64,000 nt of DNA from a bacterium (GTDB lineage: Bacteria > Patescibacteriota > Microgenomatia > UBA1406 > GWC2-37-13), in assembly GCA_029573715.1 (NCBI GenBank), contig JAKQDR010000226.1, positions 1 through 64,000 of the forward strand, in the 5' to 3' direction. The notes beneath the pieces are model-generated. The model was not told the DNA's origin. It did not search any database and worked only from the letters and a program-made list of their open reading frames with translations. Both the position numbers and the translations under genes were made by a program. Positions 48,199-57,958 of this stretch are shown piece after piece (the stretch's first letter is position 1; the number at the start of each line of letters is the position of its first letter).

Positions 48199-49911
48199 CT
48201 ATTGAGTCTGAGACAAAATATAGACATGATATTGATCATTTTCGTATGCCACCGGCAATTTGTATTTGGTTGGTTTGATTGTCACCGCATATGTAGCATC
48301 ATACTTTTTTCCGATACGGACCAAATCTTCAGTAGTGAGGCTTCGATAGGCATCTGCGGTGAGGGCTAAATTGACATAAAAATTTCTATTGAATTTCTCG
48401 AGCGCGCCGGGTGCCACATCTGCAAACCGCTCTTTCCAATAGGGGATATACCCCGGGTCAAACGCAGCCTCCAAAAGTTCAGAAATGGTTGAAACGCTTG
48501 AACGCTCCGAAAGCACGCGCCATTCCACATCATAAAGCCAAAACATATGTGGCGGAGTGATGAAGATGGCGTTTTTTGGGGTATTGTCTTTTGCCCATCG
48601 TTGCACTTGGTTAAACGCATTGTCAGGTGGATAGATGTACACGCCGGGCCGCCACAGTGCAAAATGGTAAGCGAGTGCCAGCGCATATGCGTATACCCCA
48701 ACAAATACAATGACAAGCGGGCGCACGTCACGAAGCCGAGTAACATAATTTCGAAGCCAATAGGCGAGCAGGAGTAAAAATGGAGTGAAAGAAAAAATGA
48801 GAATAAGAAACCATAGAGATGCGGTGTGTCGGGTGGGTGAATTTCTCATGCGCTCAGCCACAAATGCGCACGCATACACGTAACAAAATACCATCAAAAA
48901 TACTCCTACGCGCGTGATTTGTGCTTGGATAATGAGTGCTGAAGGGGTAATGTATGTGGCAATCAGTTGCACGCACAGAATGAGCATGCCTGCAAACATA
49001 AAATGGCGCACCGATGTGTCGATGTCTGTGATTTTGTCTTGTGTGTGTCGCTCACGAATAAAAAGAAATGTGAGCACTATGGTGGCAATACCTCCAAGGG
49101 TGATAAGCGGAATATATATCGCCTCAAAACTTATGAAATGAAACAAATGCGCAAAGACTCCTCTGTCTAAGATGTCAAACCATTCCCAATTAGCTGCAAT
49201 TCCCCCGCTTGGTTTGCTCAGCCGCCATATAAGCACCGGTGATGCAAAAAGCGTAAAGAGGATTCCGTGCTTAATGATATTTCTCCAGCCGAAGTCTTTC
49301 ACACGGAGCACCAAATCAAGCATAATCATCGCCATCACAAAATTTACCGAGATGACATGAATATTAAATAGCAATCCAAGCAATATCATCGCCCGATATG
49401 TTTTTTTCTTAAAGTACCAGCTGAGCGCAAATAGCTCAAATGGCAGAGCGAACGTTCTGTTAAGCAGGCTAAACTCCAAAAATGGAAACCCGGAAAATCC
49501 GAAATGAGGAAATAGCATCGCACACACGGAAAGAAAAGAAACCAGCGTGTCACGAAACATTGTATGTGTAAGTGTCCACACTCCCCAAAACGTAAGGTAA
49601 ACGACTCCCACATGCACCACAAAAAGTGCAATCTCAAGTAAACCCGCCTGATACAACGGAGTGAAAAACTGCCAAAAGAAAGAGTAGTGAGTGAGGCGCA
49701 AATCAAAATATCGGTCATTCGGATAGAGTGTTGGGTCTACAGATTGCTTTAAAAAAGGGATGTGGCTTACTTGGTCAAATGTTCCTACGTAGTAGCCGTA
49801 CAGCATCACAGCGACAGCGGTTAAGAATGCGAAAAGTAGGTGTTTGTGATACGGTTTGGCATCAAGCGCATGAACGAGAGAGAGTAAGTTATGGGTGAAT
49901 GATGCGCGCAT
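48199..49911 (-). CDS. Multi-pass membrane protein, probable GT-C type glycosyltransferase
   Basis: This 570-aa protein has about ten to twelve hydrophobic helices and a C-terminal soluble region (about 450-570). An early extracytosolic loop has DPTLYPNDRYFDLRLTHYSFF, resembling the acidic first loop of GT-C enzymes. The C-terminus includes NTPKNAIFITPPHMFWL. Such proteins transfer sugars from lipid carriers outside the membrane. The exact family is uncertain. ATG 49911 is preferred to 49923 since a TACAAT box overlaps the latter. Confidence 0.7.
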   Translation of the reverse strand: MRASFTHNLLSLVHALDAKPYHKHLLFAFLTAVAVMLYGYYVGTFDQVSHIPFLKQSVDPTLYPNDRYFDLRLTHYSFFWQFFTPLYQAGLLEIALFVVHVGVVYLTFWGVWTLTHTMFRDTLVSFLSVCAMLFPHFGFSGFPFLEFSLLNRTFALPFELFALSWYFKKKTYRAMILLGLLFNIHVISVNFVMAMIMLDLVLRVKDFGWRNIIKHGILFTLFASPVLIWRLSKPSGGIAANWEWFDILDRGVFAHLFHFISFEAIYIPLITLGGIATIVLTFLFIRERHTQDKITDIDTSVRHFMFAGMLILCVQLIATYITPSALIIQAQITRVGVFLMVFCYVYACAFVAERMRNSPTRHTASLWFLILIFSFTPFLLLLAYWLRNYVTRLRDVRPLVIVFVGVYAYALALAYHFALWRPGVYIYPPDNAFNQVQRWAKDNTPKNAIFITPPHMFWLYDVEWRVLSERSSVSTISELLEAAFDPGYIPYWKERFADVAPGALEKFNRNFYVNLALTADAYRSLTTEDLVRIGKKYDATYAVTIKPTKYKLPVAYENDQYHVYILSQTQ

Positions 49912-50076
49912 AAGGGACACCATTGTACCAATTATTGGTAATAAATAGTCGATAAACGCCCTTTCCCCAAATTATCCACATAGAATGTATTAAAAATTAT
50001 GGGTTGGTGCAACAATCTAAATCACTAATACAATAATATAGGTTGTCTTATAGTACACACGAAATAAAATATAGGC

Positions 50077-50105
50077 TTGACAAGTGAAAAAAGAGGGTCT
50101 ACAAT
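50077..50105 (+). promoter_or_regulatory. Consensus promoter for a small RNA
   Basis: A perfect TTGACA (50077-50082) and TACAAT (50100-50105) are separated by exactly 17 nt, the strongest promoter in the window. Initiation is expected near 50112-50113. No gene starts downstream before the terminator at 50164. Confidence 0.85.
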
Positions 50106-50112
50106 CTTCATC

Positions 50113-50214
50113 AGATAAACCGCTCAATTGGGGACGAGTAAGGTTTAGGAAATTGGTTGTAGGAAGAGCATTGTTGAGCTTGTCAAAATTTGACGAGCGA
50201 CGATGCTCTTTTTT
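50113..50214 (+). ncRNA. Candidate small non-coding RNA of about 100 nt
   Basis: The strong promoter at 50077 and the intrinsic terminator at 50164-50214 define a transcript of about 102 nt with no plausible ORF or ribosome-binding site. Its 5' half holds a hairpin-like element: ACC-G-CTC, the loop AATTGGGGAC, GAG-TAA-GGT. The same loop and flanks recur in the hairpin at 50475-50530. I do not recognise a known RNA family. The 49912-50631 interval contains no gene that I can support. Confidence 0.6.
50164..50214 (+). terminator. Long intrinsic terminator of the small RNA
   Basis: AAGAGCATTGTTGAGCTTGT pairs with its near-complement ending ATGCTCTT, using G-U pairs and a two-base bulge, over about 22 bp, and is followed by six T residues. 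Confidence 0.85.
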
Positions 50215-50474
50215 GTATCTTGGGCCCACCCGACTTGTTTTTGTGTGGCGAGCCAAGCACTGATCACGCGAAAAGGTGTGGCAGTGTGTCGTTTTGCACA
50301 GTGGCTGAGAGTAGTATCACCAAATATAAACACACCATGTTTTTGTTTATGTTTGATTCTCGCATTCAGATCGTTGCTTCAAGCTAGTGAGCAGTTTTTA
50401 TTTTTTTTGAGAGGTTGGAGTTATGCTGCGTGATGATGGGGATGAGTATGAAATCTCGTGACTAGAACCCAACA

Positions 50475-50530
50475 AAAAAGAGCATCATTACCGCTCGTAA
50501 ATTGGGGACGACGAGTAATAATGCTCTTTC
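50475..50530. terminator. Hairpin terminator downstream of the 505-aa gene, with a repeated loop
   Basis: GAGCAT...CTCGT (50480-50498) pairs with ACGAG...ATGCTC (50511-50526). On the minus strand six T residues follow, so it terminates the 505-aa gene; on the plus strand TTTCTT follows, so it may work both ways. The plus-strand loop AATTGGGGACGA (50500-50511) is identical to 50126-50137 in the small RNA. Two TATCGATA palindromes (50534, 50550) lie just beside it. Confidence 0.75.
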
Positions 50531-50631
50531 TTATATCGATATCTTTCCGTATCGATAGTGCACATCGTATCAGCCGTTTTTCTGTGTGTCAATCACCAGG
50601 GGTAGTGTGCGTTTGTTAATTCACACACTAG

Positions 50632-52149
50632 TTATGCTTTACGTGCTGCATCACCAATAATGCCCGACATCATTTGAAACAGTGCAAAAATACCCATGAG
50701 TGCGATGTCTTGGCCGTGTTCTTGCAAGAATTTCGTGAGCCATGCTTGTGCTCGTGCTGTCTGTTCAGGATTAAGTCCGCCCATAATATGCTTGAAGGCT
50801 TTTCCGGCAAGACATTTATCATCTTGCCAATCATGCTCTTTCAGAAATGCCCAAGGGTCTTTTGCTTCTAGCATTTGATTGGTGAACCACTGAGCGTCTG
50901 CCATATCAACATCTCCAGCAACCACAGCATCAAGATATCGGCGATATAAAGAATCAGTTTCACCACTCTGGAAACTGCGCAAACTCTTGAGTGAGTTTTC
51001 AAGCTCAGTAGTATCTTTACCTGCTTTTCTTTGTTCTGCAATTCGTAATTCGAGATCCCCTGCTTTGCGTTGAAGACCGGGAAGAGCAGCCATACGAAGT
51101 ACTTCTTGTAGTTGAGCACCCGTTGGCTGGAGTCCGCTTTCTAGCGCTTGTCTTATGGCGCTTATATCTTGCTCAAACTTCTCCATTTCTTTTGGACTAC
51201 CACCCCATTGATCCGATCGGATGTAATCGAGCATATTTTGAGCAAAGGTGTCTGCGGTTACTGCAGAAACAGCAGTAACTTCCAGGGCTTCTCGGAGCAC
51301 TTTGTCAGCAATTCCATCTGTAATGTCTAAGTTCTCATTCCCATATGGTTTGGTAGGAGTTATGCTACTTACATATCTTTCACATGCGTTTACTGCTTCT
51401 TTTAAGGCAGGGTTGGTATTCTCGTTACTACTTGCCTTCAGATCTGCATACTGTGTTAAGACTAATAATTCTGTTGCCTGTTGCATGGGGAGCGCAATAT
51501 CAAGCACAGGATTGCCCGCACTATCAGTGCCTGAGAAGTGTACAAGCGGTAAGTCATTTGGCCCCTTGGGGCCTTGTGTTTTACCACGAAATGTTTTGAG
51601 CTCAATGACGCCGGGTGGCAATCCGGAAGGGGTATTTGGCATGCGCTCACTTCGTTTGTCGTATGCGAGTGCATACGAGCCGTCGGCAAGAGCGCGTACT
51701 CGAGGCAAGGGATGGTTTGGGCCAAACCATGGACTCTCAGGATCATCTTTGAGATGAATACCCACGGAAGGTTCTTCCAATACGCCGTCTTCACACAGCA
51801 GTCCAATTACTGAAAGTGGGACACTCTCAGGACCTCGGTCATTTCTGAAAGCGTCCTTCCCGAGTGACTTTATGATTGCATAGAGTGCTTGACGTCTTTG
51901 TTCGGGCGACGCTGGCGGCCTCTCGCGAGATTCAGATCGCGGTTGTGCGTCTGGCCGTTGATTGCCATCAAACCCCCCAGACTGACCTGACACGAGTCCA
52001 GGTTGCACATCTGGCGGACTCATGGGCCCCGGTGCTTGTTCAGCTGGGGTGGTTGCCGGCGGTGGCAACTCAGCTACACCAGCCATAAATGCATTCCTTG
52101 CATCTGCGGCATCGAATGCCGGTGCTGGCGGATTTTCAGATTCTGTCAT
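50632..52149 (-). CDS. Unknown 505-aa protein, Pro-rich N-terminus
   Basis: Not recognised. Residues 1-90 are Pro/Ala/Gln-rich and probably disordered. A folded middle part (about 95-250) contains FGPNHPLPRVRALADGSYALAY, and the C-terminal half is helical with a coiled-coil (GDLELRIAEQRKAGKDTTELENSL) and a hydrophobic last helix (DIALMGIFALFQMMSGIIGDA) that could insert into a membrane. It is divergent from the row of large unknown genes that leads to the VirB6-like protein. A TAGTGTG...CACACTA hairpin follows its stop. Confidence 0.72.
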   Translation of the reverse strand: MTESENPPAPAFDAADARNAFMAGVAELPPPATTPAEQAPGPMSPPDVQPGLVSGQSGGFDGNQRPDAQPRSESRERPPASPEQRRQALYAIIKSLGKDAFRNDRGPESVPLSVIGLLCEDGVLEEPSVGIHLKDDPESPWFGPNHPLPRVRALADGSYALAYDKRSERMPNTPSGLPPGVIELKTFRGKTQGPKGPNDLPLVHFSGTDSAGNPVLDIALPMQQATELLVLTQYADLKASSNENTNPALKEAVNACERYVSSITPTKPYGNENLDITDGIADKVLREALEVTAVSAVTADTFAQNMLDYIRSDQWGGSPKEMEKFEQDISAIRQALESGLQPTGAQLQEVLRMAALPGLQRKAGDLELRIAEQRKAGKDTTELENSLKSLRSFQSGETDSLYRRYLDAVVAGDVDMADAQWFTNQMLEAKDPWAFLKEHDWQDDKCLAGKAFKHIMGGLNPEQTARAQAWLTKFLQEHGQDIALMGIFALFQMMSGIIGDAARKA

Positions 52150-52223
52150 GATACATGAGCGGAGTCATTGGTAATGATGACTAATCAGTTCAAAATATAC
52201 TTGATATCACCATTGAAAACAAC

Positions 52224-52229
52224 TATATT
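52224..52229 (+). promoter_or_regulatory. -10 box of the large-protein operon
   Basis: TATATT ends 6 nt before ATG 52236, giving a leaderless start; the ORF track's GTG 52230 lies within the spacer. Confidence 0.55.
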
Positions 52230-52235
52230 GTGAGT

Positions 52236-55200
52236 ATGGTGGAACGACAACAACAGGTATTACATAGATCTGATGGTACACTCGCCAGGAGAGAAGCTAG
52301 AAGAGCAACATCGCTTGGATCAAAAAAACCATGGCTTAAAGGCGGGGCTTCCGAGCGCATCAGAGACTCCAAAGTAGTAAATGCACTTATTGGTAAAAAA
52401 GAAGATCCTGTCCCAGTTGATGTGCGAAAGGCGAATGCAGATGTGCTTGCGAGTGTTTATAGAACTAATCTTCACAATAGAGATGTAACACAAGGCAATG
52501 AAACAGCCAGATTTAAACTCTGGCATCGTAAACCTAAAGAAGTCAGGGCCAATATTGATCGCGTCTATCCCAAGTTTGAAGAATGGTGGGAAGGGTTTGC
52601 GACGCGTATGATGAAGCTTTACCCTCCTGAGCAATATCCATACGGCCCTGGTGAAAAGAGCCCCATATATTTCAAATGGCAGATGGCCCGCTCGTTTTAT
52701 GAACATGGCAAAGTGCAAGTGGCTAAGATACAAGAGGCGTTCATGGATCCTGATTTTTTCAACACCACCATGATGCTTATTGAACATGAAGCCACGCTTA
52801 AGATGCATGCACTTGGTGTTCGCAAAGAATTCGACCGCATATTCAAATCAAGAAATGTGTTGCGCACAGACACGGTTGGGGCAAGTACACCAGATCTTGG
52901 CAAGCTACTTGTAGCAGGACTTGAGATCGATGCAGCACTTGCTGTCGCACTTGGCACCATCGCCCTCACCGCTGCAACCGCAGGAACTGCATTACCTCCG
53001 GCACTGGTAAGTATGATGGCAGGATACCTCGGAGCGGCAGCAATAGGAATGACGGGCACTGCATTAGTTGAGCAAATTGCGGTAGGCGGGCTCAAGACAC
53101 TTTTTGATGGGTTGAGAGCAAATGGGCAAATTAGAGTATTCACCGATACATGCCAAAATTCGTTACGACAAATACAGGCAAATGCACCCATCGCAGATTA
53201 TATGCGTGATGTGTATCACATAGATCCGCGCCAAATACAAATCAATAATCAGGGGGCGGTTGAGTTTGTCAAAGGTACAGATTCTGCAAGTTGGGTGGCG
53301 GTACGACATGATTTGGAAGCTGATATTCGTCTGCGTGAGCATTTTTTGGTGGATATGGTTGGCGTAGATATGAAGCGTGCCCATGCACTTACTGAACAAT
53401 TTCTCACCCAAGGTTATCCACGGCAGCGTGGGGGCAGACGACCATCATGGCTTGGTGGATCGCGTCGTGTTAGCAGGAAAGCGGGCAGTGGTGTTGATAG
53501 CATGATTGTCAATCAAACAGGCTCAGCGTATGAGCATGAGGTGCTCACTGAGTTTGCCCTTCTTCGAGAAAAAGGAGCGCCCAACCTCCATATCGATATT
53601 CCGACACCGCTTGAGCAAGCGAATGCGGCCCGCCTTCAGATTTTGTATATCGAAGCAGGCAAGCGGGTGCTTGCAAGAAGAGCGGAACCTATGTTTCGTC
53701 AGACGCTTGCTGAAATAACTGCTTCTCGCGCACAGACTGATGGTATAGATGCGAAGCAAAAAACGATTGATCAAAAAGTAGAAGAATGGGGGCGTGGCAC
53801 CAAAGGAGCGGATGGGAAAGTTACCAAAGAGGGCTCACGCAGGCAAGAAGCAAAAAAAGAAGCTGAAAAGGTGAAACAACAGGCAGAACAGCTGATAGAC
53901 GGAGTGGGAGTGAAAGACGGTAATCCAGCGCGGGAGGGGCTCATAGCAAGAAAGGAAGCGCTGAGAGGATCTGATGACAAAGGACTGTTTAAACGTCAAG
54001 AGAACGTGCAATTAACCTTTAAGGATGCAGTCTCAGAATTGCGCAATGCTGGGTTTCGAACTCAGGCGGATATATTAGATAGGGATAACACGATAGATTC
54101 GGTGCTGAGCGCTATTAAAGCAATTCAAACAGAGAAAGGAAATGTAGAGTCTTCAATTTCAGATTATACAGAACCCAATGGAGCGGAATACCAAAAGGCC
54201 GAGAAATCATTTGAAACAGCCAAAGCAGCAATCGAAATTACACCCCCTCCAAAGAAGTATCAAGATAATCCCTCACTTTTGTTAGAAGATCTTAAAAAAG
54301 CGGACAGCATACGAGAAGGAGAGCGGGCCAAGATAAAAGCAGAATACGATAGGCGGAATGAACGAATACAAAAACTCACTGATCTTATCTCATCTCTTCA
54401 GACCAAAATAAAACAATTAGAGACAGCACAAGCTGAGCTCAAGTCCACACGAGCTGAACTTATGGTAATTCGACGGACGCTAGATGCAATGCGTAAGGCA
54501 TATACGGATGTGACCACCACTACACTAGCCCCGAATCCACCTGTGACAAAAGATGATCTTCAGAAGTATGGCCAAACAGGACATGATATGTTGACGTTGA
54601 TAAACAAATGGAAAGCTCCACGCACTGCTGCATTGTCACTTGCTCAAGTTTCATATGATGAACAGGAGATGGTTGTTCTCGCTGTCGCAGAAGCGAGAGC
54701 TGCAGAAGTGTACCATCAAAATACGGGTAAAGACGAATATCTCAACCCCCCAACCGGCGTACATGCGGACATGCTCAACGTGCTTACTGCCGAACAGCTA
54801 GTGGTGCTTCCTCCGGCGCGGATACGGGAAATATTAGACAGCCAAACGACACTTACAGTTTATGGAAGACCTCCTGCGAATACACCTGAGGCCAAACTTG
54901 CTGCCATAGTTGCTGCACAAACGCATGAGACTCAGTGTTATATGGCTCGTGAGAAGGGGCTTCAAGAGACCATTAATACTCAACGTATCGTTGTGACCGG
55001 CCTTGAGAAAGCAGTCCAAAATGCAGATAAGGAATCCGACAGAAAGCTTAACCAGATACATTTAGTGAAAAAGTATTTGGAGGACAGAGCGCACGTATAT
55101 GGGGAGGTTGAACACATGAGAAGTTTCGCGTCATTGAATAGATATCTTGTCGGGTATAGCGTGGGTAACCCTGCAAATCAAATGAGGGAAGAAGATAAGC

Positions 55201-55676
55201 GACAATATTCTCGTGCCGAGATGCGCCTCCCCAATCTTCCCAAGGGCTTTGTTGATTTTTTGCGTGACATATTCAAATATCATGAGATGGGCAGAGGAGC
55301 TGATGCAGTGGCAATAGATGGCGTTAATTCAGATATCTTGTTTGACACTCTCCTTGATGTACTTGGTGGCCCAAGCGCACAAGAGATTGTCGCACGCGCC
55401 ATCGTGCGCGCAGTAGAGCCTTCTGGGCAAGGCGCACAAGGGTTTCGTGAATTTATGTTGCCGCCACTTCCGGCAGCGCCAATGATTAATCCTGAAAATC
55501 TAAGTTTTACTCAAGTCATGTCGATACTTGCCTATCGTGCAAACCCACAATATGCACGCCCTCCCGAAGCTGTCTGGGTGCCCGCACCTCAGCCCATCAC
55601 TCATCATGAAACGATGAACATCGTAGGAAACATTATGAACATTGCAGTAGCAAAAGTTGAAGGGCATGAAATTTGA
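52236..55676 (+). CDS. Unknown 1146-aa membrane-associated coiled-coil protein
   Basis: Not recognised. The N-terminal 220 residues are basic and helical. A Gly/Ala-rich hydrophobic region (about 225-285; AALAVALGTIALTAATAGTA and a second helix) suggests a membrane hairpin. Residues of about 490-780 form long charged coiled-coils with many Lys and Glu. The C-terminal 250 residues are folded and end with PPEAVWVPAPQP. No ATPase, protease or nuclease motif was found. It heads a row of four unknown genes transcribed towards the VirB6-like gene and may be a scaffold. Confidence 0.75.
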   Translation: MVERQQQVLHRSDGTLARREARRATSLGSKKPWLKGGASERIRDSKVVNALIGKKEDPVPVDVRKANADVLASVYRTNLHNRDVTQGNETARFKLWHRKPKEVRANIDRVYPKFEEWWEGFATRMMKLYPPEQYPYGPGEKSPIYFKWQMARSFYEHGKVQVAKIQEAFMDPDFFNTTMMLIEHEATLKMHALGVRKEFDRIFKSRNVLRTDTVGASTPDLGKLLVAGLEIDAALAVALGTIALTAATAGTALPPALVSMMAGYLGAAAIGMTGTALVEQIAVGGLKTLFDGLRANGQIRVFTDTCQNSLRQIQANAPIADYMRDVYHIDPRQIQINNQGAVEFVKGTDSASWVAVRHDLEADIRLREHFLVDMVGVDMKRAHALTEQFLTQGYPRQRGGRRPSWLGGSRRVSRKAGSGVDSMIVNQTGSAYEHEVLTEFALLREKGAPNLHIDIPTPLEQANAARLQILYIEAGKRVLARRAEPMFRQTLAEITASRAQTDGIDAKQKTIDQKVEEWGRGTKGADGKVTKEGSRRQEAKKEAEKVKQQAEQLIDGVGVKDGNPAREGLIARKEALRGSDDKGLFKRQENVQLTFKDAVSELRNAGFRTQADILDRDNTIDSVLSAIKAIQTEKGNVESSISDYTEPNGAEYQKAEKSFETAKAAIEITPPPKKYQDNPSLLLEDLKKADSIREGERAKIKAEYDRRNERIQKLTDLISSLQTKIKQLETAQAELKSTRAELMVIRRTLDAMRKAYTDVTTTTLAPNPPVTKDDLQKYGQTGHDMLTLINKWKAPRTAALSLAQVSYDEQEMVVLAVAEARAAEVYHQNTGKDEYLNPPTGVHADMLNVLTAEQLVVLPPARIREILDSQTTLTVYGRPPANTPEAKLAAIVAAQTHETQCYMAREKGLQETINTQRIVVTGLEKAVQNADKESDRKLNQIHLVKKYLEDRAHVYGEVEHMRSFASLNRYLVGYSVGNPANQMREEDKRQYSRAEMRLPNLPKGFVDFLRDIFKYHEMGRGADAVAIDGVNSDILFDTLLDVLGGPSAQEIVARAIVRAVEPSGQGAQGFREFMLPPLPAAPMINPENLSFTQVMSILAYRANPQYARPPEAVWVPAPQPITHHETMNIVGNIMNIAVAKVEGHEI

Positions 55677-55723
55677 TTTCTAAATATGAACGTTGACATA
55701 TTTACTTATTCATATACACACTA

Positions 55724-56074
55724 ATGCGTATTCGAGATCTATCCACCAAAGATGTGCTCACCATTATTCCCTTAAGTGACGATATCAGAGCTCAGCTATT
55801 GGATATTTACCCGGACAAAGTGACACTTGCGGAAAGCGGGAAGATTGAAGATTTAGCATGGCGCATATTTTATGCATACTATGACGTGGTGTATGAAGCG
55901 GTGATAAAAAAACATGTGCAAGATAATCCAGGCCCCCTACCAGATGACTATCACGACACCATGCAGCAAAAGACAGAGGAGCTCATTATGCAAAGATACG
56001 AAGGAGATGTCACCTCTGCCAAACTGGATGAGCTTCGCAAGAGTTTGAGCACACTAATTGATACCCCAACATAA
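55724..56074 (+). CDS. Unknown 116-aa protein
   Basis: Not recognised. A small acidic helical protein without membrane segments or Cys. An N-terminal strand pair (MRIRDLSTKDVLTIIPL) is followed by helices. A TATACA box ends 5 nt before the ATG, and a TTGACA stands 14 nt upstream of that box, shorter than ideal. It is 47 nt after the 1146-aa gene and 4 nt before the next one, consistent with an operon. Confidence 0.68.
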   Translation: MRIRDLSTKDVLTIIPLSDDIRAQLLDIYPDKVTLAESGKIEDLAWRIFYAYYDVVYEAVIKKHVQDNPGPLPDDYHDTMQQKTEELIMQRYEGDVTSAKLDELRKSLSTLIDTPT

Positions 56075-56078
56075 AGAT

Positions 56079-57944
56079 ATGACTACTCAAGAACACACCC
56101 CCATAGTAGTTATGAGGCTCAAGCCTAAAGAGCCATGGATGCTGCTGTCGTCACGCACAAAAGAGCAAGATGCGAAGATACAAGCCGGATTTCGTGCTCT
56201 TGAAGAAGCGAAGAAGCAAAAAGATCCGACAACTGGCATAAATGAAATTAACCCTGCCGAGACAGTGCGTATATTTGATACCCAAATACAAGAACTTGAA
56301 GCGCTAGCCGAGAGACTCCAGGATGAAGCCGAAAGAGCACAAAGAGCAAGAAACGAAGATGTAGAAGGTGGAGAAACGAATGGCCCGGCAGCCCAGACTG
56401 AAGCGAGGCAGGGCGAGCATGCGCAAGTTATTAGAGGATCACAAGCAACAAGGCTCACCGCAGTTCCCGCTCAAACAGAGGCAAGCGCACAACCCAGCAC
56501 AGAGGCGCTGAGTTTTGAACTGCAACAAGCGGAACAAGAGCTTGCGTCATCAGAAACTGATCTGGACAGAAGACACATCATATATAGAAGGGTAGTCCGA
56601 GACAGAGATGGTTATTTTTATAGACGTTTACAAAATGCCGGGCCGATGTATGATGTAGATGCACCTCCACCGCTTACTACAGAAGACCGCTTACAATCTG
56701 CGCAAGATGTAGTGACAGCGATACTCACTCGCTATACCGATCGTCTTGCCGATAACCGTTCTGAGGTAATGAATACATATCGTTTGAGTGAGGTGACTGT
56801 AGATTTGCTAATACGCCATCAGACGGTTTTTTCTGAAACTACAACGGCCAGTATCGAGAATACTCTTGAACAAGCGCAAATTGCGATGGAGCGACAAGTA
56901 GAAGCTGAACGACAATCTTGGGAACAAGATATGGGGCTGAGCCCAGTCGTTGATACCGGCGCTGATGATGAAGAAGAACAGGAAGCACAAGAAGAGGCAG
57001 AGTCAAATGCCGTAGATACAGAAGAGGTTCACGTGTTATTAGAGCAGGTCCGGTCAGAGCGTGCGCGCTATATTCAGGAAGTCCGAGATGTGGTAGAACA
57101 AAGACGTATTGCTATTGAAAGAACTTTGCAGTTGCCGGTGAGTCATACGGAAGTTCGTGCACACACAGGCTTCAAGGGTGATAATTTTTTTGGTCATACC
57201 GACGATTCACTGCGTGATGCAGACTATGCATTGAGAGACTTAAGGCATGATTTAGAAATGGCTAAAGAAGAACGTGAAGATGTGCGGCGGCACCAGAGGC
57301 GACTTGATGTTGCAGAAATCGAAGGACTCGTAAGACAGTTTGGGAGGCCATCCACTCTCTTTGGAGAGCTTGCACTAAAAGCTGATACGAAGAAGGGTGT
57401 CTCTATGTTGCATTTGGGGAGAGGTGTTGAGGATGCTAGGAAACAGGCAATCGCCGATATGGTTATTGTTCTTGAGAAAGAAGGAGACATTGATGCATTA
57501 CTTCCACCTAAAGAAAAAAGTGCAGCAGCTGAAGCAGTACTCCGCAATCCTCAAGATTTAATCGCAAGAGCGAAAGCCTTAAATGACGAGGGAATAGGGA
57601 GAAGGTCAGATCGAGCGCGTGATATCCAGGCCCGTCGAGAATTTATTGAGCATTTGGAGGCGTGCGAAACATGGGCAAACGAACTTCAACTCGCTTTAGC
57701 ACAATATGATCAAATACTTGACGCTGTTGCGTGGTTGAATAGGCCCCCTCAGCCCCCACTTCCACCATATACACCTGGTCCACCACGAAGTTCTGAGGGT
57801 CCCCCACCTCCTCCTGCTCCACAAGGACTGCCTCAACAAGACAATCCCCCAGCAGTGCCTCCACCCCGGCCAAGGTCTAATGGTTCTGATACAGAGGCTG
57901 GGGCTTCTAAAAAAAAATTGATGCTGCGACTGCCGAATCCTTAG
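56079..57944 (+). CDS. Unknown 621-aa coiled-coil protein with a polyproline C-terminus
   Basis: Not recognised. Nearly all helical and highly charged, with coiled-coils at about 35-110, 165-200 and 260-420 and an acidic patch (GADDEEEQEAQEEAESNAVD). The C-terminus is a long polyproline region (PPQPPLPPYTPGPP and PPPPPAPQG) followed by a basic tail (SKKKLMLRLPNP). Polyproline segments often bind partner proteins. The ORF track start (56058) is replaced by ATG 56079, 4 nt after the previous stop. Probably structural. Confidence 0.72.
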   Translation: MTTQEHTPIVVMRLKPKEPWMLLSSRTKEQDAKIQAGFRALEEAKKQKDPTTGINEINPAETVRIFDTQIQELEALAERLQDEAERAQRARNEDVEGGETNGPAAQTEARQGEHAQVIRGSQATRLTAVPAQTEASAQPSTEALSFELQQAEQELASSETDLDRRHIIYRRVVRDRDGYFYRRLQNAGPMYDVDAPPPLTTEDRLQSAQDVVTAILTRYTDRLADNRSEVMNTYRLSEVTVDLLIRHQTVFSETTTASIENTLEQAQIAMERQVEAERQSWEQDMGLSPVVDTGADDEEEQEAQEEAESNAVDTEEVHVLLEQVRSERARYIQEVRDVVEQRRIAIERTLQLPVSHTEVRAHTGFKGDNFFGHTDDSLRDADYALRDLRHDLEMAKEEREDVRRHQRRLDVAEIEGLVRQFGRPSTLFGELALKADTKKGVSMLHLGRGVEDARKQAIADMVIVLEKEGDIDALLPPKEKSAAAEAVLRNPQDLIARAKALNDEGIGRRSDRARDIQARREFIEHLEACETWANELQLALAQYDQILDAVAWLNRPPQPPLPPYTPGPPRSSEGPPPPPAPQGLPQQDNPPAVPPPRPRSNGSDTEAGASKKKLMLRLPNP

Positions 57945-57958
57945 CACAAGCCAAAAAG

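Noticed and set aside
49972-49980. A perfect DnaA-box-like TTATCCACA near an AT-rich stretch, considered as a replication origin.
   Set aside because: Only one box is present, no dnaA, dnaN or box cluster is nearby, and the AT-rich stretch is explained by the small-RNA promoter region.
50203-50433. Plus-strand ORFs (50190-50387 and 50203-50433) in the intergenic region.
   Set aside because: They begin inside the small-RNA terminator, lack a ribosome-binding site and -10 spacing, and look like random translation.
50534-50557. Two TATCGATA palindromes as a regulator or Xer/dif site.
   Set aside because: Too short, with an 8-bp spacer and no match to dif arms; probably part of the terminator surroundings.
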